Source: Ischnura elegans
Taxonomy: Eukaryota > Arthropoda > Insecta > Odonata > Coenagrionidae
Assembly (NCBI RefSeq): GCF_921293095.1
Contig: NC_060259.1
Location: forward strand, 22,575,812-22,639,811
Length of the DNA stretch: 64,000 nt
Direction: 5' to 3'
The position numbers were made by a program, and so were the translations under genes. A model generated the notes under the pieces. The model was not told the DNA's origin and searched no databases. It was given only the letters and a program-made list of their open reading frames with translations. Shown in pieces: positions 13,291 to 27,096 of the stretch (positions within the stretch are counted from its first letter, which is position 1; each line of letters opens with the position of its first letter).

Positions 13291-14090
13291 CGGCTTTATG
13301 TCTGGAAAACAAAGCTAAAGAGGGAAACTATGAGACTCGTTCAAACTACGCACTTTTTTTCCAGCAGTGTGATGACACTTTGGCGCGGCTTCATATTGTT
13401 GAAACTGGAATATTATTGCCATGTGTAGTAAAAAAAGGAGCGCAGTGGCCATACAACTAAGAGGATGAAAAGTTCGAGGTGTCAAGTCATGGGAACAAAT
13501 GAGACTGCCGTATGATGAAGAAGGATGCATAAATTAAACTCGTAGCGATGCCTTAATGCTAGTTAACACTTCCACCCCCGTTGATAATTTTCCCGAAATG
13601 TTAACTCGGATGTCACAACATAAATAGTTCTGTTCATGCTGTTAAGTACACAGAAAGATCTACTCACACGTGGGAGGATATATTATTTTTGAAACCGCAC
13701 GAAAAATATAAATATTGAAACTGAAAAATCTATGAGGCAATTTTTATATCCCTGTCTATTTCCATAAATAATTTAAAAACAAATATAATTTATTTAATCA
13801 CTATTTTTTCATGAAAATGGAAAGTATAAAGTTCAATACATAATTCATAAATATTCAGACAGCAATTATAATACTCACAAATTTAAACAGGAAATTTAGT
13901 TTCTTTCACTATTTATGAAATACTTCCAAGTTAATAAAATTTATCATGGGTAACTACATGAAATCTGAAGTTAACGGCTCGTTAATAAAAATTTATCTTC
14001 AGTACCATAGAATTTATACTAATAAAATATATCTTTTCCAAACATATATAATATTTACATAATACATACGCAATAATACATTATTTTATT
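13291..14090. other. AT-rich sequence without recognised feature
   Basis: Nothing recognised; 13680-14090 is especially A/T-rich. Confidence 0.5.
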
Positions 14091-14640
14091 TAGCTTAAAA
14101 GCTCACTCTCAGGCCGCGAAAGGAATCTCTTTTCAATGCCAGCAGCGCTTACTTCAAAAGAGAAATCGAAAATTATCCATAGGAACGACTGCGACCAGGT
14201 AGTCTAGCGACGTTATCACCGGCACTATAGCAGCGAGTAACGCATCGAGCCTTCACTCGACCCGTATCGTCAGTTTAGAAGTGCACCATGCAAATGGGTG
14301 TCACGAGTGAAACCAGAGTAATTCACGGGAAGGCAGGCAGATAGTCTCAGTGTGCTGTGGCTATAGATTGCGCGGGGAGAGGCGTGATGAAGCAGTTTGG
14401 AGGGGACGAGGCCTTCAATCGAGTGAGTGTCTTCCAAATAATCCAGTTTGGGGGCGAAGTTTTGCGGCCGGGTCGGATAGGGGACGACACCCCATGGGAA
14501 TGGAAACTGCCAAGACGGCAAAATGTTCGGGGGGAAGAAGGGGAGGGAAGCTGGATCCCCCACTCCCTAGCTACTCCCAATCTAACCCCAGAAGCTAAGG
14601 GAGGCTGACTACATCGAAAGAGAGCGTAATGCTCGGAAAG
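14091..14640. other. GC-rich patch, function unknown
   Basis: Composition shifts to GC-rich between AT-rich flanks. Overlapping open frames of 80-100 codons on both strands have no recognisable domain and are typical of GC-rich non-coding DNA. It could be an exon/promoter region or an unrecognised repeat. Confidence 0.3.
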
Positions 14641-15689
14641 CAATAACTGATCGTATTCCTCTATCCTACTCAGTCCTGGGACAAATCCGTAGTTATTTTT
14701 GGTCTGAATTAATTTTTACTGGTTAATAAAATATTAACAAACAATATTAGCTATTTCTGTGAATGATAAGGCAGTGTGATACTGTCATCTGTCATGACGC
14801 TCTGAGCAATTTGCAATTATTACAATTCACTTAGCCAAGCGGTGAAAATATTCAAACGTCGATGAATCGTATACAACATGCCAGGGCCGAAAAAGATATA
14901 GGTCATTCCACCACAAATTTCATCTGAACAAACTTTTTCCCCTTAAAGTCTCATATTTTGTTAAGAGTTTGTGTTTATATGCACCATATAAATTTGTATG
15001 CAATCACCTCTTACTAAATACTCCAGACTATTTTACAAACTAAATTGGAAAACGCAAAAAAGGCATTAAATTCCCTATGATATTATTTTTAAATTTTAAA
15101 ATTCAAAAAAACTTTTTTTTGATAATCTACACACATTTATCCTTTCATTTGAAAAGTAAATATTTCCCCAACTCATAGATTAAGAAAATATCTAAGAAAT
15201 TACATTTTTCTCCACCGTTCCGTCTCCTCTTTAGGAAATACATCCCATAGGCTTATAACACAAGTTTATGGATGTGACAAATAATCAAAACAATGTTAAA
15301 ATGGCCAGTAGCTTCAATTACAAACCATCAACTTCATTGATTTTATTGACAATATGAACTTTTCGAACTTTAAGCGAGAGATGTACTGAAGATTGAGATC
15401 AGACAAGCAGCTAGTATGTAAGTTAACTCATGTAATTATTTTGAGTAAGGTGTCTTTTATTGTTTTGGGAGATTTGATATTATTTAAAAAATGTTAACTG
15501 TTTTAAAGACCGTTTGAGATGGCTATAGATAGAAATCAGCTCTCAATATCTAAATCAACTCTAAATTCTAATATAGAAATGAACTTGAAAAATGAGACCC
15601 TAAGGGACAAACGTTTGTTCAATTGAGATAAAATAACCCCTACCTTTGCATTTTAACATTACCAAATACAATACTGCATGAACTACATT
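14641..15689. other. AT-rich sequence without recognised feature
   Basis: No feature recognised on either strand. Confidence 0.5.
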
Positions 15690-15985
15690 TGTTATGGTAT
15701 TTGGAGATGGCGACCGACAGCTATGATCATTTCCTCCACAGAAAGAGGCGGGTAAGGATAACTGGAGAGAAACTCGGCGTTGGCATTAGCCTGCTGCTAA
15801 GGGGTCCACAGGTAGACGTCCCATCTGACGGCAGAGGGTCATTCTTAAAGTGCTCTCAACAAAGCAATGAAGCAGGGATCAGGTAGGCATTGTTAAGTCT
15901 CTCCCATAGCCGGGATTAAAATCCGGGCCCACCGAGTGGGAAGCTTATACTCTAGTAAACACACCAAACCGATCCTCCTCTACGT
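15690..15985 (-). mobile_element. tRNA-derived SINE
   Basis: On the minus strand the first ~80 nt (15982-15902) look like a tRNA. An A-box-like GGTGTGTTTACTAGAG is followed by an anticodon-arm-like segment and a B-box-like GGATTTTAATCCC, close to GGTTCGAATCC. After the head comes an unrelated body that ends near CCAAATACCATA at 15690. A second copy lacking the head is at 13162-13290, which shows that the body belongs to a dispersed repeat. The B box has diverged, so RNA polymerase III transcription from this copy is doubtful. SINEs of this kind depend on a LINE for movement; the partner is not identified. Confidence 0.68.
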
Positions 15986-16640
15986 TAAATTTTCAACGAT
16001 ATTAGGTGACACATAATATGTTACATTTCTGCCAATATTTTGTGTTTGTTTACAGTTGTCAAAATTTTACGGAAGAGCAAATAAATGTTAAACCGAGCAT
16101 TTTTTATGATGACGCAATTCCATTGGTGATAGCAATATATATAGACAAATAATCCCGAATATCAAAGATAAAAACATTTATTCAAAAACGATTGGAATTA
16201 AATTTTTACTTATTCGGATAACTATCACATTTTATATGTAAGAAAATTCTTCATTTGGATCCGTACACGTAATCATATTAATGACGTACACGTATATGAA
16301 ATACAAAATTAGGTATTTATTTTGAAAAAAAAAATATTTTAACCTGATGGATACGTTTAAATTGATAAAATTTGGAGCTATCTAGAATATTTCGATCGAC
16401 AAGCTGTCATTTCTCTTCTCACGCTCTAAAAAATCTAACTGTTGGACGTGTACTTCCTCAGAGTGCATGGCGAACATTTCATTAGAGGGCGTCTACTTTA
16501 TAATCTATTCGGGTACATATGAGGTTTTCCAGTTCACCACAAATATTGCAGTATTAAAGTTATTTTTTTTTCAATGTTGGCTATGAATTCCACATGTCTA
16601 TATATGTAAGTGTGATGCTTCCAACCTTCGTACATAATCC
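15986..16640. other. AT-rich sequence without recognised feature
   Basis: No feature recognised. Confidence 0.5.
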
Positions 16641-17260
16641 ACTTCTCTTTGGCTCACAATCTAACCCGGCCACAAAGGATGGAAACTAAAGGAGGTCAAC
16701 CCTTCCAGGAATAGGCACCCCCCGTCACCACAAACCCTGAGGGCGCTGCAAGCGGAGAACTCGAGGTCCGAAACACTCCTCCGTAATCATCTTCCCGACG
16801 AAGCCCCTCGCGCAACGCGTAATGCAGATGAATCGTAATTTCTAGCAAACTCTTTCGTCGTACCCGAGTAAAAGGCTTTGAAAATCGAACAACTCCACTC
16901 TACCTCCGTCGGACCGACGCTTGGAACAACTTTCTCCGGGAAAGCCCTGCGGTGCGGACCCACGGAAACAGCCGTCCCAGGCCTGCGCCAATTCCGCCTT
17001 TGTATACAGTTTCTTCAGCCCACTCCGGCGCACTCGCGCGAAAAATTTGCAAGGAACTAAGTCGAAGCAGAAGCTTCATGCCACTCGCAAACCTCCTGAA
17101 GTGTGGTAGTTAAATTCTGCATTTACACATACAAGTTATGCAGATTCGGAAAGTTTCAGTGCATGACGGCTGTTTTCGGCACAACTTGGAGTTAGGTTGG
17201 AATGGAAATTGAGAGACCGGGAGGAGGCTGGCACATAACAGATTAAAGGAAAATCACAAG
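16641..17260. other. GC-rich patch, function unknown
   Basis: A GC-rich block with several CpG-containing runs stands out from AT-rich flanks. Open frames of 60-63 codons on both strands show no known domain. A promoter or untranslated exon is possible but unsupported. Confidence 0.3.
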
Positions 17261-20200
17261 CTCAACTCCTTAACTCACTTCAAATGCCACATTTGGGGTA
17301 TTTACTTACAAACAGTAATTAACGAAAGGTACACATTTACATAGGACTCATTCTTATGGGTAAGTTGACACAGTAGCGTTAGTGGAAAGGGTAATTGGTA
17401 GGGTACACATTCTTAATGGCCTACCTAGAACATTTTGCACGGTACACGAACACTTGTGTCAGCTACAGAGTCATGGAGCGTTAACGACTCCTTACACTTA
17501 GTAGGCTACGCAACATAATTAACTTTTCCCGACATAAAACTGCCTCTACAATAATTTTCGTTGAATGTATTAAAAATGGCGTTTTTGTAAACGAAACGGC
17601 ATCATTGTATAAGGGCTGACATTTTCATCTATTATCTAAACATGAACTCCAAATGTGACTCAATATCTTCATAAACTTGACCGTCTAGATTTTTTCATTA
17701 GTGGCACACGAAGATATTCTTTGAAGTATCTATTACTCGCGATCTTTCACGCTTCTTCTAATATTATATTCTAAATTACTAGGAATCACAAGCCACTTTT
17801 TCCAAATATCTTGGAAAACAATGATACAAAGCTGCAAATAAGGAAGAGAAAATTACTTTCACTTCAGTTGATAAATTATCACTCCAAAGAGATACGCGGT
17901 AGCTTAAAGAATTCGAAATTGTTATTAAATACTACTCGCAAAATTTATAGCAATGGCCGTTTCCTTTCATCTACTTTACTAGAAGGAACGATATAATAGG
18001 GCACATAGAGATATAGGGATGCATAGAAACCATGAAAACATTAGTATTGAGTTTATTCATACGGCTAGCACGTGGAGCGTAGAGTTGCAGCCAAGACTGA
18101 CTTTTACGAAACATGAGGAATGTAACCGAAAAAATAAAGACATATTTAAATATATATCATATCTTTAAAGCTTCTGAAGATATAAAATACCACGTTACCA
18201 TGATTATAACCCGGATGCATGGATTAGATGTCATGATTATATGATAGTGACTGGTAATACAAATGATAATTCTACATAAACTCATTGTTGAAAATGAAAT
18301 CATTTTAAATTTTTGTGAGTAGCTTTAAAAAACAGTCACAATCATTGCACGAGTCTTTCACAAGCAGAAGATCACTGAAGCGGAACTTAACGTAGGATTG
18401 CCTCAAACGCAAACCTACATATTGATGCACAGGTATCAGAACAAAAACCCAAGTTAGTGTTAAAACTGATAGCTGAATGTAATAGATGACGATAGATGTC
18501 AATTAATCGTGCGCATAGCACAAAATAAGGTAAGGGAGAAAATAGGCTTTCCTTGGGCCACCTATTATTGCAAGGACTTCTGTGGCAGGTAGTTCAAAGT
18601 AAGCCCTTGCATTCAAGGTCAGGAGCCTATGATTGGCCTTTCCTCAATGTTATGCCAACAAAACTAGCCTAATATACTCCCGAAAATAAGCTAATCATTT
18701 AATCAATCAACAAGCCCAATTAATCAATATGTAGGCGGCAAAGCTGTTTCCGCTTTAATATTTTCTAATTGTTGACGGATCATGAAGATACCAACTCTCG
18801 TTCCCACATTCAGAAACAAATTTATATCACACGCATGCCTCAAAATCCATCTCTCTGCAGAATAAATTCATTCTTACGAGTCCCAGACCTAAGATAAGGA
18901 AAATAAAGTAGCTACATCGACATGATGAAAAGGTAGTTTTAAATAAATATGTACACAATGCACACAAAACATTCACCAAGAACAAATACAAGAGCGCTGT
19001 ATTGCCACAAAAATATTCATATGCTAATAAGTGTCCAATATTTTTTAAAATAATTTTTTACTTAATCATAAATGCCCTTAAATATCAATGAATTAAAAAA
19101 TCATGCCAAATATAATTGATCATAAAGACAACATTGATATTGCGTCCGAATCTCAGCCATTTTCATATCAAAATCACTGGATGGTACGTCTACAAACCTG
19201 GCCAAATGAGGAGAATATTTTTTTAAAGAAATTCCTGTAAAATAAATATCAGATGAAACTATAACAAAACTATTTAATAGAATATATAGTTATCACTTAA
19301 GAAACACGAAACTTTAGAAACAAAATTTCATGTTCAAGCGATGGCATAAATTCCAGCTAAAATTAGATACAATTCTTATGAAATGGGATTCATATTAGCT
19401 TTTTTAATTCGAAGAAAACAGTCTCTACTCGATATTAAAATGTATTCAAAGGAGAGTAATACAATCCTTCGGAATATAAATTACAAGCAAAAATTCCTGA
19501 GCTCAACAAAGCATATTTGAAGGGGAAACCTTATATATGAACGACCTTTTTGTGTTCCTTAGTAAGACATAGTGGATGACAGGTGGCCAGCGAAGTCCCG
19601 TGGGTAAACCATATCCATTAAGAGGGCTCATATCTGCGGAAAATGTTGGTATGTTTTCCGCATGAGTGCCTGAGAGATGCTCACAAGACAGTTGCCGTAA
19701 TTTTTTCCTCACCCGATCCCAAAATGAACGGATGATCTCCTTATGCCATGAGACCATTTGTACGGATTTGCAAACAATCAATGCGGCACTTCGTTACAAC
19801 TGCTCACTTCACCACTATCAGCACTGGAGGCATGAATCGTATTCATAAGGTTTTTAAGATCAGATTTACATACTGCTCCAACAGGTTCAATTGTAGTGAC
19901 TAAAATCCTCTCAAGCAAGGTACTAGAATACGGAAGGTGAGCAGCAAATTACTTTCCGTTAGAGTTTTCTGAAGGGTGTAATAGAACCAGTTGAATGTAA
20001 TCAAATTTGTCATGTGGAAATAATTCACAATGAGGAAGGAAAATTCGAAGCGGTGATCAATGAGGTTCAAGTAGAGTAAAATCTTAAAATTCCTCTCCCA
20101 GTAAAAAAACAAAAATATGACGTAAAAAGGGATATTAGTTTTTAAATGTTGCATGCATTCATCGGAACATATATTGGGAGCTACAATATATTAGGCCCAT

Positions 20201-21030
20201 CAGAGAAATAAAATTCACTTACGAGCATAAACATATTCTCTGCCCAATGGGTTGAATAAAAATGAGATAAATCCCAACAGAATTTAGTCTCTTAAACTCA
20301 CTATAGGACTTCATAGAAACGGCACATAAAATTATTGCAAATGCTATTCAATATAATTGATCCTTAAATTTAACATTCGAAACCAAACCGTATGATCGGC
20401 TGGCATTATATGCATTGCTTAGACGCTCGATCATAGCAAAGAACGCTTGCAAATACGCAATTGGAATATAAAAAATAATTCATTCTAATCGGCTCGGGTC
20501 GGGTGGTAATGATATGTTCCATCAAAATCATTGATAAGTGTCAAGGAGTTTTTCATTACCCATAAACCAAAACATAATGACACTGCTAAATAATACCCAT
20601 CGAATGATTATATTCGCTATTATGGAGTAGAGGAGATATGCAATGGTATTAAAGAATTAATTTCCAATTAGATGAGATTTATCAGATTGAGATTACCTAT
20701 TTAACAATATTTAAAATTTAAAGGCAATATTTATGGATTTTTTTAATAAAATGGCATGCTGGCCAAAAATGACACCGATTTAATCACAAATATTTGTCTC
20801 ATTATGCTAGACTACACGGTCAACTTATATTGCGATAAATAGGAGCTTGTGAAAGACAATATGTTCATGGGAAAGCAATCTTCAAAGCATCCCTTGACAT
20901 TTCCTGATAGTAAAATATTTCCATCAATGTCCTTGAATAGAAACAATAAAAAATTCCAATATCAATGTATATGAACGGAAAAATCAAATATCCAAAAGAT
21001 TATGTCGTTTGAAATGAATACATTCCATCC
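17261..21030. other. AT-rich sequence without recognised feature
   Basis: A minus-strand frame at 19503-19781 (92 codons) has a somewhat protein-like composition, but I recognise no domain or splice context. Nothing else was noted. Confidence 0.4.
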
Positions 21031-21260
21031 TTCTACTTACTTACTCCTGTGGCCATTGGAAATCTAAATGGTCTTTTGTGTCACGACCCAAGCACCTCCA
21101 AATTCCACGGTCGTGAGGCATTCCACAGTTTCCTCATATCCTTCTTTACTTCGTAGTTTCAACGCATTCCCGGTCTTCCTAACGGTATTGTACCTTTTAG
21201 TTTCCCTTTCAAACGTTGAATTATCATTGACTTTCCACTTCTTCTGACATGTACAAGCAC
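21031..21260 (-). pseudogene. LINE 3' end relic
   Basis: The minus strand encodes LKGKLKGTIPLGRPGMR, a stop where Trp is expected, then NYEVKKDMRKL. This resembles the GRPRxRW...VKKDMRKL end common at the C-terminus of LINE reverse transcriptases. A further in-frame stop follows. Downstream is a short TAAGTAAGTAG tail (plus 21032-21044), as in LINEs that end in simple repeats. Only the last ~65 codons remain. LINE assignment rests on one motif and the tail. Confidence 0.5.
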
Positions 21261-24200
21261 TTAAATCTCCCGCTTCTGATGATTTCTACAATTTTTGATA
21301 ATTTAGGCAATGATTTAAACTCTTTGCTTTCGTTCAAAATAAAACAGGACATTGGGTTTTTCATTACGTTTTGGAGGAAACAAGAATATCAAATAATAGG
21401 GATTTAGCTTTACTACACATAATTTTGCTGGTCATAACATTTCATGTGAGCACCATATATTTTACCTCCTACTAGTTTTTCCAAAACGTATTTATCATGA
21501 AAACTAATTAGCAACATTTTTGATGGAATGACAGATTTTAATGTACCATTTCCTTTCTGCTACGAGGCTCCGAACTCCGCTGAGTTTGAACTAAACGCCA
21601 CAAAAATGAATATAGTTCACAATATCTATTGCGGATCAAAGTGAAAATAACATTGAGAACATATGCTTGTTAAGAGCAATACATAATGTCGGCACAAAGA
21701 ATGATGAATTTCAGCATTTTTGTCACTCAAAGATTCCTTAACGCTAACATAAAGTAAATTTCCTCCGTATTTTGATTAACCTGAGAATCTTCTCGCAGCT
21801 TTTTCCGTGGTTCCATATCTCTAACTTTTCTCATCAAAGAAAGTGGCCGAGAATAATTATATATGACTACACTGGTTCAAAACAGTAGTTCAGGAGTTAC
21901 ATACACTTTTTATGGTGTGTAATGAAAGCAATTTGCGGTAAATTATGGCCTCCTATGGGTTAAGACGCCGGAAGCGACCGGGTGAAATTCTTTTGCGGTG
22001 ATCTACCTCAGCATATCTCCCTTCTCTGTTCATTGCAGTTCCTTCGCAAGAGCTCATATGGAAAAGGTTTAGCTTATTAAGGGTAAAGGATCACAGCTTT
22101 TCCCACTTAAACGAAGCCCCTGAAAAAATAATTGCCCTACAAAAACCATTGCAACAAGGAATAGCGAGATAGGGACTTTTTTCCATCCAGTCAGGTTACT
22201 AGCGATGAGCCGAAAATGATATCATTATATCATCAAGTAATCAATGAAATCATGAATCACTTCGTGATTTTAAAAAATATTTTTTCAGACCTTAGTACTT
22301 TAGGAGCGTTGCGAAATATAGTATGTGAGTTTCACTGGCTTAATATTCCTTGGCGTTGGCTTTAAAATAAAACGAATTATAAATCGCAATATTTTTAGTG
22401 CCATGGATTTCAGTGCCATGAGATTATGCTAGATTCATATAAAAGAATGTCTTTTCCTATAAAAGAATGTAAGCTTTGATTGGCAAGTAGTATTGCAACA
22501 AATTATTTCATATTTATTTCATAGCATTAATATCCCAATGAATAGCCAACAATCGTGAGCTATATGATGCTATGTTTAAATTCACCAAATTCAAGCTAAA
22601 ATTTACTAAATACTTTTATGAAGTGAACTCACGTTTACTTATTCTTTTTTTAAAGCAGAAATAAATAGGATGGGAAAGAAATGATCTATAAATTTTCAGA
22701 AAATAATAAATAGAGCTTTATGAAGTGAAAAAGATGTAGCAATGCCAAACGGTTCCTACTATTTATTAAAAAATGATTATTCTCATATTTATACATTTGC
22801 CCACCAAATTAGCTTAGAATTCAATTATTTAAGCTAATGAGGTTTCATAATAGCTATTTAAACAAGGATCGCAGCATAGTGCTCTCTAACTGTTTAATTT
22901 ATTCAATCTTGTTATCAGTTTCAGCAATGCTTCAGAGTATGATTAAATTCCAGCTGTCATAACTGCTACAAGAAGATGGCACACACATTTCTTCATTCAC
23001 TGAATCTTATTAATCCAAAACCCTTTAATCTCCGAAGTGACCCTTCTGCAAATACTTAATAATTTCCCTCATCCGGATGAAAGAGCTCAGAATGTTAGAA
23101 ACGTAGTTTATAGTGCTCAACAGTTTAGCAGTTGTTATTTTCTATCCCTACCATTCGTTATTACTTAATAGTTACTGCATAGAAGTTTTCTTTAATGTGA
23201 AATGGTCAGCCAGAAATGAAATAAAAAAGTCTATAGAGATCATTAAACGGGAAAACTGTTCCTTCATATAATCGTTGAGCAAGACAGAGCATGGAATATT
23301 GCATATAATCTGTCTAAACACGTTACTGTTTCACCATTTTATGCTGAGTAACTAAGCTTTGTTTTAAATGAAAAGTATCCTCTTTCAAGTACTAACGCAT
23401 TCAATCTTACTTATCCAAGAAACAATGATATATTATGTTTGATTTGGAGGCCTGGCAGAGTAAAAGTTTTTCCTCAAAAATCCCAAACTTAGCTAATCAT
23501 TCAGTACAAGGCGTTCAGATTATCTCAGCTACCTTGAAATACGTTTAAAGCCGATGGAATTTCTTGGGGTTCACGTCCGTGATAAACCTCCCTCAAAAGT
23601 AAAATAATTCCCTTAAATTTTCAGTTACTACACCACGCTCAATCACCATTAGCCCAAAGAGAACGCAAATTAATTACAGCTCTCCTACATTTGATTTAAA
23701 TCTCCATTCTTTGCTGATCGTTCGTTCTAAGTGAGCTTGCTAGGTGAAATGCATAAATCTAGCTCTGCTTGCCCACTCCCGCAAGATTTTTCAATTGCAT
23801 TGTTCCCCATTAAATAATTATAAATATATAAAAGCAATAAATAAATTCTCTGTCTTCCGCTTTCAATGAATAAAGGGACGGTAAAGGAAGCTCGTATTGC
23901 CATGACCCAGATTTTTGTATATGGATTTGGGGTATGAGGGCAAGTCATAACCAAATGAAGGCATAAATTTTGCAAAAAATAATTGAGTATTTTGGCAAAA
24001 TTTACAGAAGGGCGATTCACACGTTGGAGAGATGAAATACTTAAGATTTAGACACATACTGACGGCAGTCTTCATCTACCTTTGGTATATAAAGGAAATT
24101 ATTTGTTCAAGATAGGTTATATCACTAATTTATTTTAGATAGAGATAAGGTGAATTTCTTTTTGCAGGTATTTTGAGTGAAGCCTTCAGTACGCCAGCCA

Positions 24201-25656
24201 AAGCTGTACACCGACGAATACTGTCTTAGTGTGAATAATGCAAGTCTGACAATTCATTAATCTCACTACGAAGTGTCAGCAATTCCCAAAGAAGAATTCT
24301 TAGCAAGTGAGCAGATGTGCCGCGTTATTAGTAAGGAAATAAAGACATTAATCGCCTAAAATGTTGCCATCCATATTTCTGTCTCTATGAGCATCAACGG
24401 ATTTTCTAATGGCTTCATTAGCTGTGAAAAGTAGTCGTGATCTTCCATCTCCGCAGAGACTGTTAGCTGCCATAAAGTAGAGTACAAACTTCTTCTCTCG
24501 AAGAAACTTCGAGCGAATTTGAACTTAATTGGATTTCCTTTGATCGGATGGTATGTGTCAATATCAGGCAAAGTTGGTTCCTGTATTTTCTTCCGGATTA
24601 ACAGTAAGTGAACTTTTCTCGCTAAACTAAATGCCATTTAAAACTTTAGTTCTAGAGTATTCAAAGAGCTTCAAAGAAAAATTATTGACGCAATAAAACA
24701 ACTAGAAAAAGCTTCCCCGACATAATATGACATTTATAGATAGAATAATTATGTCATAGTATTATGGATGCAAAATAAATCTTTTACTATTCTACTATTT
24801 GAAATAGAGAGACGGAGACGCCAAAATCCTTACCTTTCAAAAGCAATCGGCAGACGGACTAATTATTACGCAAAGCTTCCTGAGCCAGAAGGACTGCAGA
24901 AGTGAATTTATTCGCCTTCCCCATTCCTTTCTCCAAACGGGATTGTGGAACTTTCATTGGCTGAGGACGGCAAGAATGCAGCTATAAGGCACAAAAATAT
25001 TTGCACCCAGTCAAAGGTGTGGGACCAACGAAATACTCTTATATGATGTATTAAACGATTAACTTGAAGAAACTTCCAAAGGAGAAATTCTCCGATAGAA
25101 AACTGTCACACACATGAATTGAATTCAAAGGAGTATTTCAGCAAATATCCTTCATTATTGATAGCAATAGAGTTTTAAGCATAAAGAGACCCTTATTTTT
25201 CCGTTTCCGACCCGTCGCCTACTTCTTGCGATGTTCGTGGCAAAAAATCGACGGCATTAACCCTTCAGCACCCAAGTCAATGACGTCACCGACCTCTAAT
25301 GACCGGGTCACTGAGTCTTAGCCACTACTCAATCTCGTGCATTGACCTCGCTCGTTTTGTTGCTGATTAACTCATACCAGCGACTTGAACTTTCCTCTCT
25401 GAACGAGTTAATTAACGGAAAAGAGTTAATGACGTCAATGAATCATGAAAACTCGTTGTAAAATTTCCATTTTTTATTGTAAAACATGAAGAGAATGGCT
25501 GAATGAGGGATATTTTATGAGACTACAAATCATCTTTTCTTTCTTTTTCATAAAGATGTAAATGCATTGAGATTTAAGGTCTGAGTAAAAGCTCCATGTG
25601 AATTGGGAAAAACTACCAATAAGAATGAATAACGAGTATGAACCCTACGTCTGCGT
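21261..25656. other. AT-rich sequence without recognised feature
   Basis: I recognised no gene or complete repeat. Small direct duplications occur at 22395-22475 (AGTGCCATG and TATAAAAGAATGT each twice). Confidence 0.45.
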
Positions 25657-25670
25657 ACATCTGGAAGATT
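25657..25670. repeat. Target-site duplication, left copy
   Basis: ACATCTGGAAGATT occurs here and again at 27211-27224, immediately outside the PLE copy. Fourteen identical bases fit the 10-15 bp duplications typical of PLE insertions. Confidence 0.85.
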
Positions 25671-25893
25671 AGTGAATTTCTCCATTTTCGGGTTATCGCC
25701 GCGTTTCGTGGTCAGAGGTGACGACAGTTTCGCCAGGATTCCACCAGGCGTCTTCAGGTCGAAGCGGTGCTTTCCGTGTTTTTGCCGCGTATATATAGCT
25801 CTCCCTCCTGGCGGCCGCGGTGTTGTTGGCCGGTTACCCTTGCTGCTGCGCCGTGATTGGTTGAATTTCTAAACACTCTCTTCCAGGCGTTGG
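25671..25893 (-). repeat. Inverted pseudo-LTR, left arm
   Basis: The arm is the reverse complement of 26957-27182 with few mismatches and one or two single-base indels. On its minus strand it encodes the tail of the GIY-YIG frame (from NAWKRVF onward) and a hammerhead-like motif. It therefore originates from the element's 3' end. Confidence 0.88.
25720..25757 (-). ncRNA. Hammerhead-like motif in left pseudo-LTR
   Basis: On the minus strand CUGAAGA (25757-25751) is followed by one extra C. Next is stem II, GCC-GG paired with CC-GGC around a U-U mismatch, then GAAA, a 2-bp stem III with loop UGUC, and GUC (25722-25720). Bases beside the core do not pair to form stem I, so it may be inactive or only hammerhead-like. 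Confidence 0.45.
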
Positions 25894-25905
25894 CTAGAGC
25901 ACTGA

Positions 25906-26667
25906 CTACGAAACTCATACTTCCTCTGGAATGGAAGTTTCTTTGAACAATGCGAAGGAGCGGCAATGGGGTCTCCCCTATCCCCGGTGATAGCAGACAT
26001 CTACATGGAAAGATTCGAACAAATGGCGATCGGATCCCACGACAAGAAACCCAAATTATGGCTAAGATACGTGGACGATACATTCTTAATTTGGCCGCAT
26101 GGACCCGAAGAGCTGCAGAGTTTCCTGAAGCACATCAACTCCCAGCATCCAGCAATACAGTTCACAATGGAGATGGAAAAAGATCGAAGAATCCCATTTT
26201 TGGATGTAATGGTGAATAAGAGGATCAATGGGAGTCTCAGCCACAAAATATACAGAAAGACCACCTACACTGACAGCTATCTGAATGCTAACTCACACCA
26301 CCATCCATCCCAGAAGGCTTCACTAGTGGCAACACGATTGCACCGCGCTTACAAACTCTCGGATGCAGAATCACTGGCCAAAGAAAAAGAGAACCTGATG
26401 AAGACCCTCAAGAGGAATGGATAAAACAGAGAAATGATCCTGAAAAGGACTGCGCAAGTAGAGAAACGCAACAGGACACTAGACAAGGCGATGCAGCCAA
26501 ATAAAAAGCCAGAAACATACGCTACCATCCCGTACGTCGCCGGCACAAGTGAAAATATCTCCAGAATCCTAAAGAAGAATAAAATCGTCACGAGATTCAA
26601 ATGCGTGACAAAAATAAACCAGATTATCCCAAAACCTAAAATAAGATTCCAAATAATCTCAAACTAA
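25906..26667 (+). pseudogene. PLE reverse transcriptase, C-terminal half
   Basis: An open frame starts after a TGA at 25903-25905 and runs in one register, interrupted by a TAA at 26422-26424 and closed by a TAA at 26665-26667. It has the PLE RT order. FLWNGSFFEQCEGAAMG leads into MGSPLSPVIADIYMERFEQ from 25966. The catalytic YVDD is at 26068-26079, and IPFLDVMVNKRINGSLSHK with its conserved FLD block follows. After the first stop the frame continues with KKPETYATIPYVAGTSENIS, a PLE linker before the nuclease. The N-terminal RT motifs are missing because the inverted arm directly abuts the frame. The protein would copy the element's RNA at a nicked target. The internal stop, read as a mutated Tyr codon, makes it a pseudogene. 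Confidence 0.92.
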
Positions 26668-27096
26668 GGGGTATACCGCATACCATGCTCATTGCTCATG
26701 CGGTAAAGCATACATCGGTGAAACATGCAGATCCATGAAGATCCGCCTGCAGGAGCACAAGAGGGCCACGTAGAAGAAGAAATTCGACCTCTCAGGAGTT
26801 GCCGGGCATGCATGAGTTAGCCTGGGCATAATATAATATTTGACGAAGCGAAAATCATCGCTATAGAAAAGAGGTATTACCCCAGGCTGATAAGGGAGGC
26901 AATAGAGATCATCAAAACGCCCAAAAATTTCAATAGAGAAGACGGATATAATATAACCAACGCCTGGAAGAGAGTGTTTAGAAATTCAACCAATTACGGC
27001 GCAGCAACAAGGGTAACCGGCCAACAACACCGCGGCCGCCAGGAGGGAGAGCTATATATACGCGGCAAAAACACGGAAAGCACCACTTCGACCTGA
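26668..27096 (+). pseudogene. PLE GIY-YIG endonuclease domain, frameshifted
   Basis: GVYRIPC begins at 26668 and, after a one-base frame change, SCGKAYIGETCRSMKIRLQ follows. The YIG triplet is at 26711-26719, and RSMKIRL with the likely catalytic Arg lies just after it. A TAG then interrupts after EHKRAT. In a further frame IIFDEAKIIAIEKRYYP, LIREAIEI and NFNREDGYNITNAWKRVF complete the usual C-terminal part of the PLE nuclease. This domain nicks the chromosomal target in related elements. The last portion extends into the right terminal repeat and ends around 27096. At least three lesions make it non-functional. Confidence 0.88.

Noticed and set aside
25258..25480. TTAACCCTTCAGCACC, similar to the end of the piggyBac-type MITE
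   Set aside because: No matching inverted end with TTAA within several hundred bases; probably chance or a lone remnant.
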